A stretch of DNA of 64,000 bases from Methanoculleus sp. (GCA_018433835.1 JAHDQM010000001.1:40806-104805); one strand, 5' to 3'. Positions 52,145 to 60,880 are shown, numbered from the stretch's first letter. Notes: generated by a model not told the origin, from the letters alone. Program-made: numbers and translations.

Positions 52145-52968
52145 CCTTCTCCCCCGGGCACATATCCGGCTACTTCAGGCGGGTGGAGGGGAGCGACCCC
52201 TCGACCACCGGGAGCGTCGGGGCCGGCGTGGTCATAGACGAGGGGGTGCGCTCGACGGTCGAGGAGGCCGCGGAAACGAGCGTCCGGGTGGTCCGGCAGG
52301 ATCACGCGAGCGCCGGATCGCCGCCGGTCGAGTACGCTCTCGACCGGCTGGGGGTCACGGCCCGCGTCACGACGGAGTGCCGGCTCCCCATCGGCGCCGG
52401 GTTCGGCCTCTCGGCGGCGGCGCTTCTCGCGACACTCACGGCCGCAAACCACCTCTTCGACCTTAATCTCTCCGGGGACGAGGTGGCCGCCCGGGCCCAC
52501 GAGGCTGAGGTCCTCCACCGCACCGGCCTCGGGGACGTCGCCGCGAGCAGGTCGGGCGGGGTCGTCTGCCGGACGGGGCCGGGAATCCACGCGGCTATCA
52601 CCCGGATCTACCCGGAAGAACCTCTCTACGCCGTGAGCCTCGGCCCGCTCCCGACCGCCTCGGTCCTCTCGTCGGAGGAGGCGATGGCGCGGATAGCCGC
52701 CGCGTTTCCCGATCGCTGCCCCCGGGACCTCGCCGACTTCTGCCTGCTTTCGCGGGCGTTCGCCGAAAAAAGCGGGCTCATCGCACCGGAGGTGCGCCGG
52801 GTGCTCAAGTTCTGCGACGCCGCGGGGGTCCCGGCGAGCATGACGATGCTCGGGAACGGCGTCTTTGCCGCAGGCGTAGGGGCGGAGCAGGTGCTCTCCC
52901 GGTCCGGAGAGGTCTACCGCCTCACCGTCGCACGCCGCGGCGCATACCTGATCGAGATGAAACCATGA
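52126..52968 (+). CDS. pantoate kinase (archaeal PoK, GHMP family), 280 aa
   Basis: GHMP kinase. AFSPGHISGYF is motif 1, LPIGAGFGLSAAALLATL the ATP-binding motif 2 and GNGVFAAGVG motif 3. PoK phosphorylates pantoate before condensation with beta-alanine, a step order special to archaea. It overlaps coaBC by 19 nt and the PPS gene by 4 nt, which strongly supports the assignment. Confidence 0.93.
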   Translation: MVRTAVAFSPGHISGYFRRVEGSDPSTTGSVGAGVVIDEGVRSTVEEAAETSVRVVRQDHASAGSPPVEYALDRLGVTARVTTECRLPIGAGFGLSAAALLATLTAANHLFDLNLSGDEVAARAHEAEVLHRTGLGDVAASRSGGVVCRTGPGIHAAITRIYPEEPLYAVSLGPLPTASVLSSEEAMARIAAAFPDRCPRDLADFCLLSRAFAEKSGLIAPEVRRVLKFCDAAGVPASMTMLGNGVFAAGVGAEQVLSRSGEVYRLTVARRGAYLIEMKP

Positions 52969-53696
52969 TCCCGAAAGACCATCCACGCTACCGCTCCCTT
53001 GCCGCCCGAGAACGGCTGGCCCGGTGCGCCCGCGAGGGCGTCGTCGCCCTGGAGGGGCTCGCCGCCCACGGGCGCGGGGAGGCGTTCGACTACCTGATCG
53101 GCGAGCGGACGACCGCAAGCGCCGCTCTCGCCGCCCGGACGGCCGCCGCCATGCTTCTTTCCGCCCGGCACGCGGTGATATCGGTGAACGGCAACACGGC
53201 GGCGCTTGCGGCGGCGGAGGTTGCGGCGCTCCAGAGAGCAAGCGGCGCCGACGTCGAGGTTAACCTCTTCCACCGGACGGAGGAGCGAATGGCGCTGATC
53301 GCCCGGCTCCTCGAGGAGCACGGCGTCCGGGTCCTCTCGGGAACACCGGAACGGCTCGTCCCGCTCTCCCACGACCGCGCCCTCTGCCTCCCGGAGGGTA
53401 TCGGGGACGCCGACGTGGTCCTCGTGCCGCTCGAGGACGGGGACCGCTGCGCGGCGCTCCGGGAGATGGGCAAGACGGTCGTCACCGTCGACTTGAACCC
53501 GCTCTCCCGGACCGCCCGCACGGCGACCCTGACGATCGTCGACGAGGTGACGCGCGCCATCCCCGCGATCGCCGCGGCGTGCGCCTCCCTCGAGCCCGGC
53601 GAAGGCGAACGGCTGGTCGCCTCACTTGACAATACCTATCTGCTCCGGGCGGCAATAGATGAGATGAGAGAGAGACTGGCCCATGCTCTGGAGTGA
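52965..53696 (+). CDS. 4-phosphopantoate--beta-alanine ligase (phosphopantothenate synthetase), 243 aa
   Basis: Formerly DUF137. IPKDHPRYRSLAARERLA at the N-terminus, LIGERTTASAALAARTAAAM and VISVNGNTAALAA are family signatures, and DLNPLSRTARTA and VASLDN are near the C-terminus. It condenses phosphopantoate with beta-alanine using ATP. The overlap with the PoK gene (ATGA) and with RfcS2 (14 nt) shows a compact operon. Confidence 0.93.
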   Translation: MIPKDHPRYRSLAARERLARCAREGVVALEGLAAHGRGEAFDYLIGERTTASAALAARTAAAMLLSARHAVISVNGNTAALAAAEVAALQRASGADVEVNLFHRTEERMALIARLLEEHGVRVLSGTPERLVPLSHDRALCLPEGIGDADVVLVPLEDGDRCAALREMGKTVVTVDLNPLSRTARTATLTIVDEVTRAIPAIAAACASLEPGEGERLVASLDNTYLLRAAIDEMRERLAHALE

Positions 53697-54693
53697 GTTG
53701 TACCGCCCGAAGGGGTGCGACGATATCATCGGACAGGACGAGGTCGTCCGCCACCTCACGGCATTTGCGGATTCCGGCAGCGTGCCCCATATGCTCATCT
53801 CCGGCCCGCACGGCACCGGGAAGACCGCGGCCGTCGAGTGCCTGGCCAAAAGACTCTACGGCGAGAACTGGGAGGCGAATACGACCGTCCTCTCCGCCGC
53901 CGACCTTCTCGGACGGGGAAAAAGCGCGCTCGAGACGGACGAGCGGTTCAGCATGGTATACCGCAAAGACCGGAGCCTGATCGTCAACTTCAAGCAGATC
54001 GTGAAGTGGTACGCCTCGATGCGCCCGCTCGACGCCGACTTCAAACTGATGGTCTTTGAGGACGCGGAGGGCCTGACGTTCGAGGCGCAGCAGGCCCTGC
54101 GCCGGACCATGGAGCGCTACAGCGCCACCTGCCGGTTCATCTTCGTCACCGTCCGGCCCTCAGCCATCATCCCCGCCATCGCGTCGCGCTGCCTGCCGCT
54201 CTTCTTCGCCCCGCTCGACGATGGGGTCGTACGCGCCCGCCTCAAGGAGATCCTCGCAGCAGAAGGAGCCGCGCTCCCGGCCGAAGACCTCGAACTGATC
54301 GTCTGCACCGCGCAGGGCGACCTGCGGCGGGCGATCATGTACCTGCAGATCGCCGCGGGGTCGGAGAAGGACTTCGACCTTGCGGAGGTATCGCGCTCCG
54401 AGACCTCCAATGTGGCAACGTCCGCGTTCGACGCGCTCCGGGACGGCAACTTCGACGCCGCCCGCCGGATCGCCGAATCGCTGATGATCGAGTACGGGCT
54501 CTCGGCGCGGGAGGTCGTCCACGAACTCCGGCAGGTGGCCCGGCGCGAGTACAACCACCCGGCCCTTGCAATCGCGCTCGCCGACGCGGACCACCGGCTC
54601 TGCCAGAACGCAAACGACTTTGTGCAGATCAATGCACTCCTTGCCCGGATCGCCCGGGAGGTGTTCAGTGAAGAAAGTACAGCAACACTATGA
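53683..54693 (+). CDS. divergent replication factor C small-subunit paralogue (RfcS2-like), 336 aa
   Basis: AAA+ clamp-loader fold aligning with rfcS at 36528 throughout: Walker [29 protein letters not shown] and the SRC motif IASRCLPLFF. Unlike rfcS, Walker B reads MVFEDAEGL where the sister has LFLDEADAL, and sensor 1 Asn is missing (VTVRPS for SCNYSS). Methanogens such as Methanosarcina have RFC with two different small subunits, so this is probably the second one, with altered ATP hydrolysis. It overlaps the upstream and downstream genes. Confidence 0.88.
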   Translation: MLWSELYRPKGCDDIIGQDEVVRHLTAFADSGSVPHMLISGPHGTGKTAAVECLAKRLYGENWEANTTVLSAADLLGRGKSALETDERFSMVYRKDRSLIVNFKQIVKWYASMRPLDADFKLMVFEDAEGLTFEAQQALRRTMERYSATCRFIFVTVRPSAIIPAIASRCLPLFFAPLDDGVVRARLKEILAAEGAALPAEDLELIVCTAQGDLRRAIMYLQIAAGSEKDFDLAEVSRSETSNVATSAFDALRDGNFDAARRIAESLMIEYGLSAREVVHELRQVARREYNHPALAIALADADHRLCQNANDFVQINALLARIAREVFSEESTATL

Positions 54694-55384
54694 CGAGGTC
54701 GCGGATATCTACGACGACCGCTACGACGGCAGCCGCGGGAAGTATTACCACGGGCACATCTCCGACCACGTGATGAGCATGCTCCCGAGGGGTGGGCTCC
54801 TCCTCGATCTGGGGTGCGGGACCGGGCTCTTCGTGCAGCGCTACGTCGAGGAGGGCGGCCATGCGGTGGGCCTCGATATCAGCCCCGGGATGGTCCGGCA
54901 CGGGCGGCAGCGCTCTCCCGAGAGCGGGTTCTGTGTCGGGACCGCCGATGTTCTCCCGTTCCGGGATGCCACATTCGACGCCCTTGCAAGCCTGCTCGCC
55001 TTCAGCTACGTCCCCGACCCGGAGGGGATGCTCCGGGAGTGCTACCGGGTCCTGAAACCCGGCGGCCGGATCGCGATCTGCACCCTCTCGCGGACGGTCT
55101 TTACGAGCATCGTCCCCATCGTCTACCAGATGGGGGAGAAGGTCGGCCTGAGGAAAGTGGGTGTCGGGGACTTCGACGAACACTACTACACCAACGCCGA
55201 GATCGCCTCTCTCTTCCGCGAGGCCGGATTTACGGATGTTTCGGTCGGCCGCTGCTCGTTTGCGCACTTGAACCTTGCAGACCCGGTCTTTACGCTCGCG
55301 CGGAAGGTGGAGCCGTTCGTCGAGGAGAACCTGCCTTACCTCGCCTACAACGTCTGTGCGGCCGGAAAAAAACCGGAAGATTAG
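54668..55384 (+). CDS. class I SAM-dependent methyltransferase, 238 aa
   Basis: The start is GTG at 54668 behind a perfect GGGAGGTG, inside the end of RfcS2 (26-nt overlap). Motif I is LLDLGCGTGLFVQRY, motif II AVGLDISPGM, motif IV DALASLLAFSYVPDP and motif VI LKPGGRIAICTL, as in UbiE/COQ5-like small-molecule methyltransferases. The substrate is unknown. Last gene of the operon; a poly-T run follows (55454-55459). Confidence 0.88.
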   Translation: MKKVQQHYDEVADIYDDRYDGSRGKYYHGHISDHVMSMLPRGGLLLDLGCGTGLFVQRYVEEGGHAVGLDISPGMVRHGRQRSPESGFCVGTADVLPFRDATFDALASLLAFSYVPDPEGMLRECYRVLKPGGRIAICTLSRTVFTSIVPIVYQMGEKVGLRKVGVGDFDEHYYTNAEIASLFREAGFTDVSVGRCSFAHLNLADPVFTLARKVEPFVEENLPYLAYNVCAAGKKPED

Positions 55385-55453
55385 GCTGCGCCTCTGTGAG
55401 CAGGGCGCATGGGTCATCCCTCCGGCCTCAACCCGGCCGCCTGAAGGGGCTTC

Positions 55454-55459
55454 TTTTTT
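55454..55459 (+). terminator. poly-T terminator after the methyltransferase gene
   Basis: Six Ts follow GGGGCTTC about 70 nt past the stop codon. Confidence 0.4.
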
Positions 55460-55475
55460 GCGATGCGGGGGATAA

Positions 55476-55484
55476 CGGAATAGT
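55476..55484 (+). promoter_or_regulatory. TATA box of the membrane wHTH regulator
   Basis: GTTATATCC lies about 33 nt before the ATG at 55514, giving a very short or absent leader. Confidence 0.5.
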
Positions 55485-55513
55485 TATATCCTGTCTTTCC
55501 GAACCACTCCCCA

Positions 55514-56056
55514 ATGGAGCCGGTCGATATCGTCCTGACGAAGGGTACGTTCGAGGTGCTCGCATCAGGGACCCGGCTGGATATTTTAAAGACCCTGCAT
55601 ACACGCAGAATGACGATCACGGAGCTCGCGGACGGCCTCGGCCTGGCAAAGTCCACGGTCCACCATCACCTGCAGAAACTGGCCGAAGCCGGTTTTGTCG
55701 CCGCAGGGGAGGACGGGCACGCCTGGGTGTACTACGCGCTCACGCCGGAGGGGCAGGCCCTCCTGCAGCCGCACGGCGGTGCCTGGATCCGGCTCCTCCT
55801 GGCTGCGGGGCTGGCAAGCCTCGCCGGAGGGGTCTGTGCCCTCGCGGCCTTCCTGACCGCTCCGGTCCGGGAAGTGCCGGTGCCCCCGCTCGCGGGAGGG
55901 GGTGGCGTCCCGGTCCCGGCGGGACCTCCCACAGAACTGCTCGTCGCCGGGATCGCGCTCGCGGTGATCGGGGGAGCCCTCATGACGTATACCTACGTCC
56001 GGTGGCGGAACACGCGCGCGGCGGGATGTCTCCCTGCGGACGGAAAAAGCACGTAG
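55514..56056 (+). CDS. winged-helix regulator with C-terminal membrane helices, 180 aa
   Basis: Residues ~8-85 form an ArsR-like winged helix: ASGTRLDILKTLHTRRMTIT, then recognition helix LGLAKSTVHHHLQKL and wing GEDGHAWVYYALT. Two hydrophobic segments follow (~95-117 and ~143-162), separated by a Pro/Gly-rich loop that would face outside. It is thus a membrane-tethered DNA-binding protein. The next gene, a secreted C39-like peptidase, starts its promoter 5 nt after the regulator stop, and the palindrome shared with the serpin promoter is a possible target. This link is inferred from position. Confidence 0.82.
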   Translation: MEPVDIVLTKGTFEVLASGTRLDILKTLHTRRMTITELADGLGLAKSTVHHHLQKLAEAGFVAAGEDGHAWVYYALTPEGQALLQPHGGAWIRLLLAAGLASLAGGVCALAAFLTAPVREVPVPPLAGGGGVPVPAGPPTELLVAGIALAVIGGALMTYTYVRWRNTRAAGCLPADGKST

Positions 56057-56058
56057 CC

Positions 56059-56115
56059 TTCATATACTTTTTGGATCTGTTCGACCGGGGTCGAACGTTT
56101 TCACCGGTTTTATCG
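56059..56115 (+). promoter_or_regulatory. promoter element with GTTCGACC palindrome, copy A (C39 peptidase)
   Basis: CATATAC (56061-56067) is followed 11 nt later by GTTCGACC-GG-GGTCGAAC (56079-56096), a perfect 8-bp dyad at the expected start site. By my count 48 of 57 positions match copy B at 57826-57882 with no gaps. The leader to the ATG at 56296 is ~200 nt. Confidence 0.65.
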
Positions 56116-56295
56116 TTCCGGGAGGCTGAAGGACTGCTGTAGATGCCGCACGCGGCGCCCGCGACCGGCGCGGCGTTCATCCGTCGACGGTCCGGGGTCG
56201 GTGCGCTCTGCGTGCCCGGAGGCATCGGTTTCGCCGGTACTCGCGAGAGATACCGTTGCAGCTCCATGCCTCAATGGCTATGGAGGTTAAGAACA

Positions 56296-57624
56296 ATGAA
56301 AACATATCTCTCAAAGATCGGCATCCTGCTGGCGGTTCTGCTCGTCGCAGGAGCGGTCGCCGCTCCCGTCACGGCGGGGGAGGTGACCAAACAGCTCTCC
56401 GTGCCCTACTACGAGCAGGAGACGAACTACACCTGCGGCCCGGCGGTCGCACAGATGTGGATAGACTACCATAACGGTTACATCTCGCAGGATACGCTAT
56501 GGGATTGTATCCAGTCTCACAACCAGGAGGGCTGGCCTCTCTGGTATACCGACCCGTACGGGCTCGCAGCCTGCGTGAGCGACTACCTCACCAACTTCGT
56601 CGCCGAGGATCGCAGGTGGAGTTATTTCAGCACGGCAAACATCGCCATGGCGATGGATATCGTGGACGTGGACAATCCGACGCCTGCGCTGATCAATAAT
56701 GGGTACCACTGGGTCCTGGTGAAGGGGATCTCGTACGAGGATTACTATGGGAGTGTATACGATGTATATGGCTTCTGGGTGCACGATCCCTGGGAGTACG
56801 ATATCAACCATTCCTATCCTATAGATGACTGGAGCGATGTATTCACCCCGGTGGATATATATGGAGATGAAAGTTACTGGGAGGGATATTGGACTCACTT
56901 GCGGGGCTACTGGGGAACTGACGCTGCTAGTCCCGCACCTCAGAGCATGGCTTTGGTCTCCGATGAACCCGTACCCGGGAGTGGCAACGTTACCCGTCCC
57001 GCTGTCTGGAGCGACACCCTGGTCCGTCCAACACCGACCGCGGGTGTCGACCGGGAGACCTACTACGACCAGATGACGGCGTACTATGAGGCCGTGGCGA
57101 AAAACGTCACCCTGATGGCCGACGAGGAGGACGACATCCCCCTGACCGAGGATACCGACCTTGCCGCGTTTGCCCGGCAGATGATGATAGAGATGTTCGG
57201 GTACAAGGAAGAACTCGAGGGTGCGATCCCAGGTGAGTCGGTCTTCGTGCACTCGCTGGATGAGAACCGGCACGACTACTACTTGATACCCTTCGAGCGG
57301 GACGGCTACATCACCGTCGTCGCACAGGTCTCCATAAAGGGTGATGTCGCGGATTACAGCGGCGCGTTTACTCCAGCCCCAAAGACACAGAACGTGGTCC
57401 GCCCGACGCTGGAGGAAGCATGGGCAGTCCTTGCTGAAAGCGGCTACGACAGCACCCTGCCTGCCCGGCTGGTCTGGAAGCCCTGCGAGCAGACTCAGTC
57501 GTCGGCCGTTCCAGTATGGGAGTTTACCAAGGACGATGGGGATACGGTCTACGTCGGCTACGTCCCCTGGAAGAAGCAGGTCGAGTTCTACGAAGAACTG
57601 ACGATGAAGAAGATTGCGGGATGA
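56296..57624 (+). CDS. secreted C39-like cysteine peptidase domain protein, 442 aa
   Basis: The start at 56296 has GGAGGTT 8 nt upstream. A signal peptide covers residues 1-29. The papain-like C39-type domain (~33-200) has Cys in ETNYTCGPAVAQMW, His in NNGYHWVLVKGI and Asp in GFWVHDPW, plus an oxyanion Gln just before (YYEQE). C39 relatives cut bacteriocin leaders or other secreted peptides. The C-terminal ~220 residues are an unassigned domain (ending FYEELTMKKIAG). It shares its promoter element with the serpin gene downstream. Confidence 0.85.
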   Translation: MKTYLSKIGILLAVLLVAGAVAAPVTAGEVTKQLSVPYYEQETNYTCGPAVAQMWIDYHNGYISQDTLWDCIQSHNQEGWPLWYTDPYGLAACVSDYLTNFVAEDRRWSYFSTANIAMAMDIVDVDNPTPALINNGYHWVLVKGISYEDYYGSVYDVYGFWVHDPWEYDINHSYPIDDWSDVFTPVDIYGDESYWEGYWTHLRGYWGTDAASPAPQSMALVSDEPVPGSGNVTRPAVWSDTLVRPTPTAGVDRETYYDQMTAYYEAVAKNVTLMADEEDDIPLTEDTDLAAFARQMMIEMFGYKEELEGAIPGESVFVHSLDENRHDYYLIPFERDGYITVVAQVSIKGDVADYSGAFTPAPKTQNVVRPTLEEAWAVLAESGYDSTLPARLVWKPCEQTQSSAVPVWEFTKDDGDTVYVGYVPWKKQVEFYEELTMKKIAG

Positions 57625-57825
57625 TACAAGGTCCTGTTTCCCCGGCGACTTCTTCCTATCTTTTTTTGGCTGAAATTTAATTCGTGGAGATGTTACCCAT
57701 GGAAATCAGACAACGCCTCACCTCCTTCAGGACCGTGCAGTGGGGATATCTGTAAAGGTCTGCAAACCGGGGTGATCTTGGTGGTGGCGGGTTCCTCCTG
57801 ATTCCAGTGAGACATGAAGATCGCG
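57625..57825. terminator. poly-T run and spacer after the peptidase gene
   Basis: Seven Ts at 57661-57667 within 40 nt of the stop probably end the peptidase transcript. The remaining ~160 nt before the serpin promoter show nothing recognisable. Confidence 0.45.
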
Positions 57826-57882
57826 TTCATATACGTTCTGGACCTGTTCGACCGGGATCGAACGGTTTCGTCGGTATTATCG
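57826..57882 (+). promoter_or_regulatory. promoter element with GTTCGACC palindrome, copy B (serpin)
   Basis: CATATAC (57828-57834), then 11 nt, then GTTCGACC-GG-GATCGAAC (57846-57863). Geometry is identical to copy A, and one base change weakens the dyad. The leader to the ATG at 57976 is ~115 nt. Confidence 0.65.
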
Positions 57883-57975
57883 TCTTTCTGCAGAGAGAGT
57901 CCATGTGGATGCACGGGGGTACCCGGTCTGCAGGTTTCCGGCATTTTCTTCCGATGCGACCCACAGGAGAGAACG

Positions 57976-59259
57976 ATGAAAAGACTATTGATCTCCGGAA
58001 TAGGGATTCTGGTTCTGGCGCTCATTGTTGCGGGACTGAGCGCCGCCGGTATCGCACCTCCGAATATGACCTCGATTTCCGGCGAACCCGTAGCCGGGGA
58101 GAACACCACCCGTCCCGATACGCCGGACGGCGCCGGCGACGTGGCGGCCGGGAACAACCGGTTCGCGTTCGACCTCTACCGGCACCTCGCGAACGACCCG
58201 GCGCATGCGGGAGAAAACCTCTTCTTCTCGCCCTACAGCGTCTCTTCGGCCCTCGCGCTCACCTGCGAGGGCGCCCGCGGCACGACCGCCGACGAGATCC
58301 AATCGGTGCTGCACCTCCCGGAGAACGAGACCCTCCGGCGGGAGGGGTTTGCCGCGATCGACGCCGGGCTGAACCACGGGAACGGCAACTACACGCTCCG
58401 CACCGCAAACGCCCTCTGGGCGGAGGAGACCTGCCCGTTCCTCCCGGACTACATCAATACGGCCGTCCGGTGGTACTCGGCGAACGTCACGAACCTCGAC
58501 CTCATCAACGACCCCGGGGGGTCACGGGAGACGATCAACCGATGGGTGGAGGAGAAGACCCAGGATAAGATCCGCGACCTCCTGCCGCCGGGTTCAATCG
58601 GCCCGCTGACCCGGCTCGTGATCACGAACGCGATCTACTTCAAAGGCGCCTGGGTCGAACGGTTTGACGCGAACGAGACGACGGAAGAGGAGTTTCGGGT
58701 TGCACCTAACGAGACGGTGACTGTCCCGATGATGCACGGGGACGCCGTCTACCCGTACGCAGAGACCGATACCCTCCGGGTGCTCGAAATGCCGTACGCA
58801 CACGGGAACGAAACCGAACTCGCGATGTTCGTCCTTCTGCCGAAGGACGACAACCTGGCGGCTGCGGAAGAGGCCCTGGACGCGGAGAGGCTTGCCGGCC
58901 TGCGGGAGTCCCTGGTCTCGCAGAACGTCAACGTCTTCTTCCCGAAGTTCACGCTGGAGACGGGGTACGGCCTTCCCCCGACGCTTGCCGCGATGGGGAT
59001 GCCGACGGCGTTTACCGACGATGCCGACCTCTCCGGGATGGACGGCACGAACGACCTCTTCATCACCGGGGTCTTTCACAAGGCGTTCGTCGACGTGAAC
59101 GAGGAGGGTACCGAGGCCGCGGCCGCGACCGGGGTCATAGGCGGGCGGGGTGCCGCACCCGTCTTCCGTGCAGACCACCCGTTCGTCTTTCTCATCGTCG
59201 AGAAGGACTCCGGCACGATTCTCTTCATGGGGAGGGTCGTCAACCCCGAAAGCCCGTGA
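57976..59259 (+). CDS. secreted serpin, 427 aa
   Basis: The start at 57976 has AGGAGAG upstream. A signal peptide spans residues 1-25, and the mature protein is a complete serpin: NRFAFDLYRHLAND, LFFSPYSVSSALALTCEGAR, LVITNAIYFKGAWVERFD, ADLSGMDGTNDLFITGVFHK and the C-terminal RADHPFVFLIVEKDSGTILF. The reactive-loop hinge EEGTEAAAATG has small residues, as in inhibitory serpins. Counting from it, P1 falls at or next to the Arg of GGRGAA. It probably inhibits secreted proteases irreversibly. It is coregulated with the C39-like peptidase. Confidence 0.93.
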   Translation: MKRLLISGIGILVLALIVAGLSAAGIAPPNMTSISGEPVAGENTTRPDTPDGAGDVAAGNNRFAFDLYRHLANDPAHAGENLFFSPYSVSSALALTCEGARGTTADEIQSVLHLPENETLRREGFAAIDAGLNHGNGNYTLRTANALWAEETCPFLPDYINTAVRWYSANVTNLDLINDPGGSRETINRWVEEKTQDKIRDLLPPGSIGPLTRLVITNAIYFKGAWVERFDANETTEEEFRVAPNETVTVPMMHGDAVYPYAETDTLRVLEMPYAHGNETELAMFVLLPKDDNLAAAEEALDAERLAGLRESLVSQNVNVFFPKFTLETGYGLPPTLAAMGMPTAFTDDADLSGMDGTNDLFITGVFHKAFVDVNEEGTEAAAATGVIGGRGAAPVFRADHPFVFLIVEKDSGTILFMGRVVNPESP

Positions 59260-59349
59260 GGGGGGACGGGGGGCTGCTCTCTCTCCCTCTGTCGGCAACG
59301 GATACCGGGGCGGTTCGTATACCCCTGCAGGAGACCGGAGAAAAGAGCA

Positions 59350-59409
59350 CGGGTGTGGTGCGGCTGGATGAAGAACCGGGTCGACATCTACGAAGAACTG
59401 ACGAGGTAA
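59350..59409 (+). pseudogene. remnant of a C39-type gene 3' end
   Basis: The codons for WMKNRVDIYEELTR before TAA (59407-59409) resemble WKKQVEFYEELT at the C-terminus of the C39-like protein, and CTACGAAGAACTGACGA is identical in DNA at both places (57589 and 59389 regions). No upstream coding part survives. Probably left by a duplication of the peptidase gene. Confidence 0.45.
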
Positions 59410-59465
59410 GAAGGGGATAGGGGGCCTCAGTGCCTTCCATGAAACAGGAAGCCGCGCCCTAACGT

Positions 59466-60794
59466 TCAGGAGGACCGGAGCCGGGAGAGGATCCGGAGCT
59501 TCTTTGCAAGCGCCGCTTCCGCCGCCCGCTCGACCCCGGCCTTCATCTCCTCGAAGTCCCTTTTGTCTTCGTCCACGACCTTTTTGACCGGAGTGTATGC
59601 CGACTCCCGGAACCGGGGCACAAAATCCCGGATCTCGCCGCCGACCGAGAGGACGGATTCGGGCTCTCCTTCCTCGACGTAGCCGATCTCTTTCATCGCG
59701 ACGCCCGCGGACTCCGCGACCCGCCGGATCTCCGGCGCAGCCTCCGGGGGCGCGACGACCAGGAGGGCGTCGAGGGATACGCCGAGGTAGTCGATCTCGA
59801 GGGCGTCGAGCATTGTGAGGACTTTTGGCTGCACGAGCGTGCGGAGTTCGTCCTCGACGACGACGATCCGGCAGCCCGCGGTCTCGGCCATCTCGTAGGC
59901 GTCGCCCCGGAGCCCGCCGTTCGTGACGTCGGTCATGGCGTGGATGGCGGGAAGGACGTCGCTCGCGAGGAGCGCCTCGCAGGCCTTGAGGAAGTGGAGG
60001 TTGATCGTCTCCTCGACGACGTCGGGGAACCCGGAGTAGATCGCGGCGGTGGCGATCGTCCCGCCGCCTGCCCCCTCGGTCATGAGGAGGACGTCGCCGG
60101 GGGCGATCTGTTTCCGGGCGGTGAGGTGCCGGGCGACCCCGACGGCGCCGACGCAGCCGGTCATGCGGGAGCCGAGCACCATGTCCCCGCCGATGCGGAG
60201 GGTGGAACCGGTGACGAGCGGGACGCCCATGGCCTCGCCGACGGCGGAGACACCCGCCGTGTAGTCGAATATCTTCGCGACGTCGCCGTCGTCGGCGACG
60301 TGGATATCGGAGAGGAGCGCGACGGGTTTTGCGCCCATCACGTAGACGTCCCGGAGCGTCGCCCGGGTGACGTGAAACCCGGCGAGGAAGGGGAAGTCGG
60401 AGAGGCGGGAGTGCATCCCGTCGACGGTGGTGATGATGTAGTCTCCCCCGGCACAGACGGCGCCGGCGTCGTCCATCTCGTCGACGCCGACCGCCGCTTC
60501 CGTCCGTCCGATGATCCGGGCGAGCTGCCGGTGGGCGAAGAAGTCGCCGGATCCCCTTGAGCCGACGCCGAACTCGCCCATCGTCGACCCTGAAGGCTCG
60601 TAGGAAAAGAGGTCGCCGGAGAGATCGGTCGAGTTCTTCGCCTCGGTGAGGACCGCCCGGGCGAATGCCTCGGCGTAGGCGGGGGTCACGCGGTGGTGCT
60701 TGATCGAGAGGATGTCCCGGGAAAGAAGGCGCACGATCTCGTCGTCAGGGGTGCCGGCAGCAAGGTGCCGGCGGCTGATCTCTTCTACATCCAT
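59466..60794 (-). CDS. AIR-synthase-related protein (PurM/HypE/SelD superfamily), 442 aa
   Basis: Two-domain ATP-dependent fold. The N-terminal domain has GVDEMDDAGAVCAGGDYIIT (the D-D metal/ATP loop) and VMGAKPVALLSDIHV. The C-terminal domain has DVTNGGLRGDAYEMAETAGC, as in HypE/SelD-like proteins. An extra ~60-residue helical N-terminus (STDLSGDLFSYEPSGSTMGE region) and a Lys-rich helical tail are methanogen-type additions. The reaction is unknown. It is divergent from thiD with an 86-bp gap. Confidence 0.83.
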   Translation of the reverse strand: MDVEEISRRHLAAGTPDDEIVRLLSRDILSIKHHRVTPAYAEAFARAVLTEAKNSTDLSGDLFSYEPSGSTMGEFGVGSRGSGDFFAHRQLARIIGRTEAAVGVDEMDDAGAVCAGGDYIITTVDGMHSRLSDFPFLAGFHVTRATLRDVYVMGAKPVALLSDIHVADDGDVAKIFDYTAGVSAVGEAMGVPLVTGSTLRIGGDMVLGSRMTGCVGAVGVARHLTARKQIAPGDVLLMTEGAGGGTIATAAIYSGFPDVVEETINLHFLKACEALLASDVLPAIHAMTDVTNGGLRGDAYEMAETAGCRIVVVEDELRTLVQPKVLTMLDALEIDYLGVSLDALLVVAPPEAAPEIRRVAESAGVAMKEIGYVEEGEPESVLSVGGEIRDFVPRFRESAYTPVKKVVDEDKRDFEEMKAGVERAAEAALAKKLRILSRLRSS

Positions 60795-60880
60795 TGTAAG
60801 AGTGGTCGGTGCAGAACGAGATAAAGGGAATGGCGAGGGGCAGGCAAAGATTCAAGCAGATCTGCACCGACAACTGAAGA

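Noticed and set aside
42135..57863. A single operator GACC-N2-GGTC linking all four secreted-protein promoters
   Set aside because: The core recurs at 42135, 44943, 56079 and 57846, but flanks differ and the position relative to TATA differs (overlapping it versus ~23 bp downstream), so a common regulator is not supported.
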